Both the position numbers and the translations under genes were made by a program. A DNA stretch of 5,054 nucleotides, from assembly GCA_946543495.1 (NCBI GenBank), contig CAMNLS010000109.1, positions 1-5,054 on the forward strand, written 5' to 3'. Positions 4,786 through 5,054 of the stretch are shown one piece after another; the first letter of the stretch is position 1; every line of letters begins with the position of its first letter. Source of the DNA: an uncultured Selenomonadales bacterium. Lineage in GTDB: Bacteria > Bacillota > Negativicutes > Selenomonadales > Selenomonadaceae. The notes beneath the pieces are model-generated. The model saw only the letters and a list, made by a program, of their open reading frames with translations, did not search any database and was not told where the DNA came from.

Positions 4786-5054
4786 TTGCGGAAAGTATTG
4801 TTGGCAGTGCTGATGCTTTGCGTTGCGTTGACGGGGACGGCATTGGCGGCGCGGGATTATCAAAGCGTCGGCGTCGTCATCATAGGCGGCGTTGAGTTCA
4901 AGACAGACGATTATTATAAAATTGTCAAAAACGAGCTTAAGCCTCAGAGCGGCGCGAAAATCGTCGTCGGCAATGACATGCAGACGCGCTATAAAAAGTA
5001 TTGGCTCAATAAAGGTTATATAGGCGAGCAGACGCCGCAGAAGGAAGACTTCAC
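4786..5054 (+). CDS. Small exported protein of unknown function, N-terminal part (cut by window edge)
   Basis: A TTG start (4786-4788), 16 bases after the CinA-type stop codon, opens a frame that stays open to the right edge, with 89 visible codons. Residues 1-21 form a typical signal peptide: Arg-Lys start, hydrophobic core VLLAVLMLCVALTG, and the cleavage motif ALA before ARD. The mature part begins YQSVGVVIIGGVEFKTDDYY (residues 25-44) and continues with a mixed charged stretch containing KYWLNKGY. The hydrophobic strand followed by a Lys/Asp/Tyr-rich segment suggests a small alpha/beta domain. C12 lies inside the hydrophobic core without a lipobox around it, so a lipoprotein is unlikely. 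I do not recognise the family. The close spacing suggests co-transcription with the CinA-type gene. Its destination is the periplasm or beyond. Confidence 0.8.
   Translation, partial: MRKVLLAVLMLCVALTGTALAARDYQSVGVVIIGGVEFKTDDYYKIVKNELKPQSGAKIVVGNDMQTRYKKYWLNKGYIGEQTPQKEDF

Noticed and set aside
4786..4848. Lipoprotein signal in the right-edge exported protein (Cys12)
   Set aside because: The residues before the cysteine (LML) do not fit a lipobox, and a standard ALA signal-peptidase I site follows at residues 19-21.

Overview
The window looks like chromosome from a Gram-positive-type lineage that has an outer membrane, most likely a member of the Negativicutes (Selenomonas and relatives). 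The reasons are strong AGGAGG-type ribosome binding sites, TTG start codons, a Firmicute-like RimO, a solute-binding protein with a cleavable signal peptide but no lipoprotein cysteine, and an export adaptor carrying the hairpin-tip motif used to contact TolC-type outer-membrane channels. The taxonomic call is an inference from these traits and not from a marker gene.

Left part (1-1608, minus strand): an export operon read leftwards. The first gene encodes a 394-residue RND-type periplasmic adaptor. The second overlaps it by 17 bases and runs off the left edge. It encodes a HlyD-like protein whose N-terminus matches the NHLM/NHLP bacteriocin-export adaptor family (TIGR03794). The genes usually found with that family, peptidase/ATPase ABC transporters and leader-bearing peptides, would lie to the left of position 1 and cannot be seen. 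Two consecutive adaptors of different types suggest peptide export across a two-membrane envelope.

Middle (1609-1748): a 140-base divergent control region with two near-consensus sigma-70/SigA promoters back to back. It also holds a repeated AATCAAGC octamer and a CAAGCTTG palindrome.

Right part (1749-5054, plus strand): a solute-binding protein gene without visible transporter partners comes first. It is followed by an AT-rich palindromic element built from 8-base repeats (2799-2883). Next are rimO (methylthiotransferase acting on ribosomal protein S12), a stand-alone CinA C-terminal/PncC amidohydrolase gene, and the beginning of a small exported protein of unknown function. The rimO-cinA neighbourhood is typical of Firmicutes, but the pgsA gene often found between them is absent. 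The space holds only about 110 bases with no convincing gene.

The most interesting points are the dual-adaptor NHLM-like export operon, the octamer-repeat palindrome in front of rimO, and the unidentified exported protein at the right edge.
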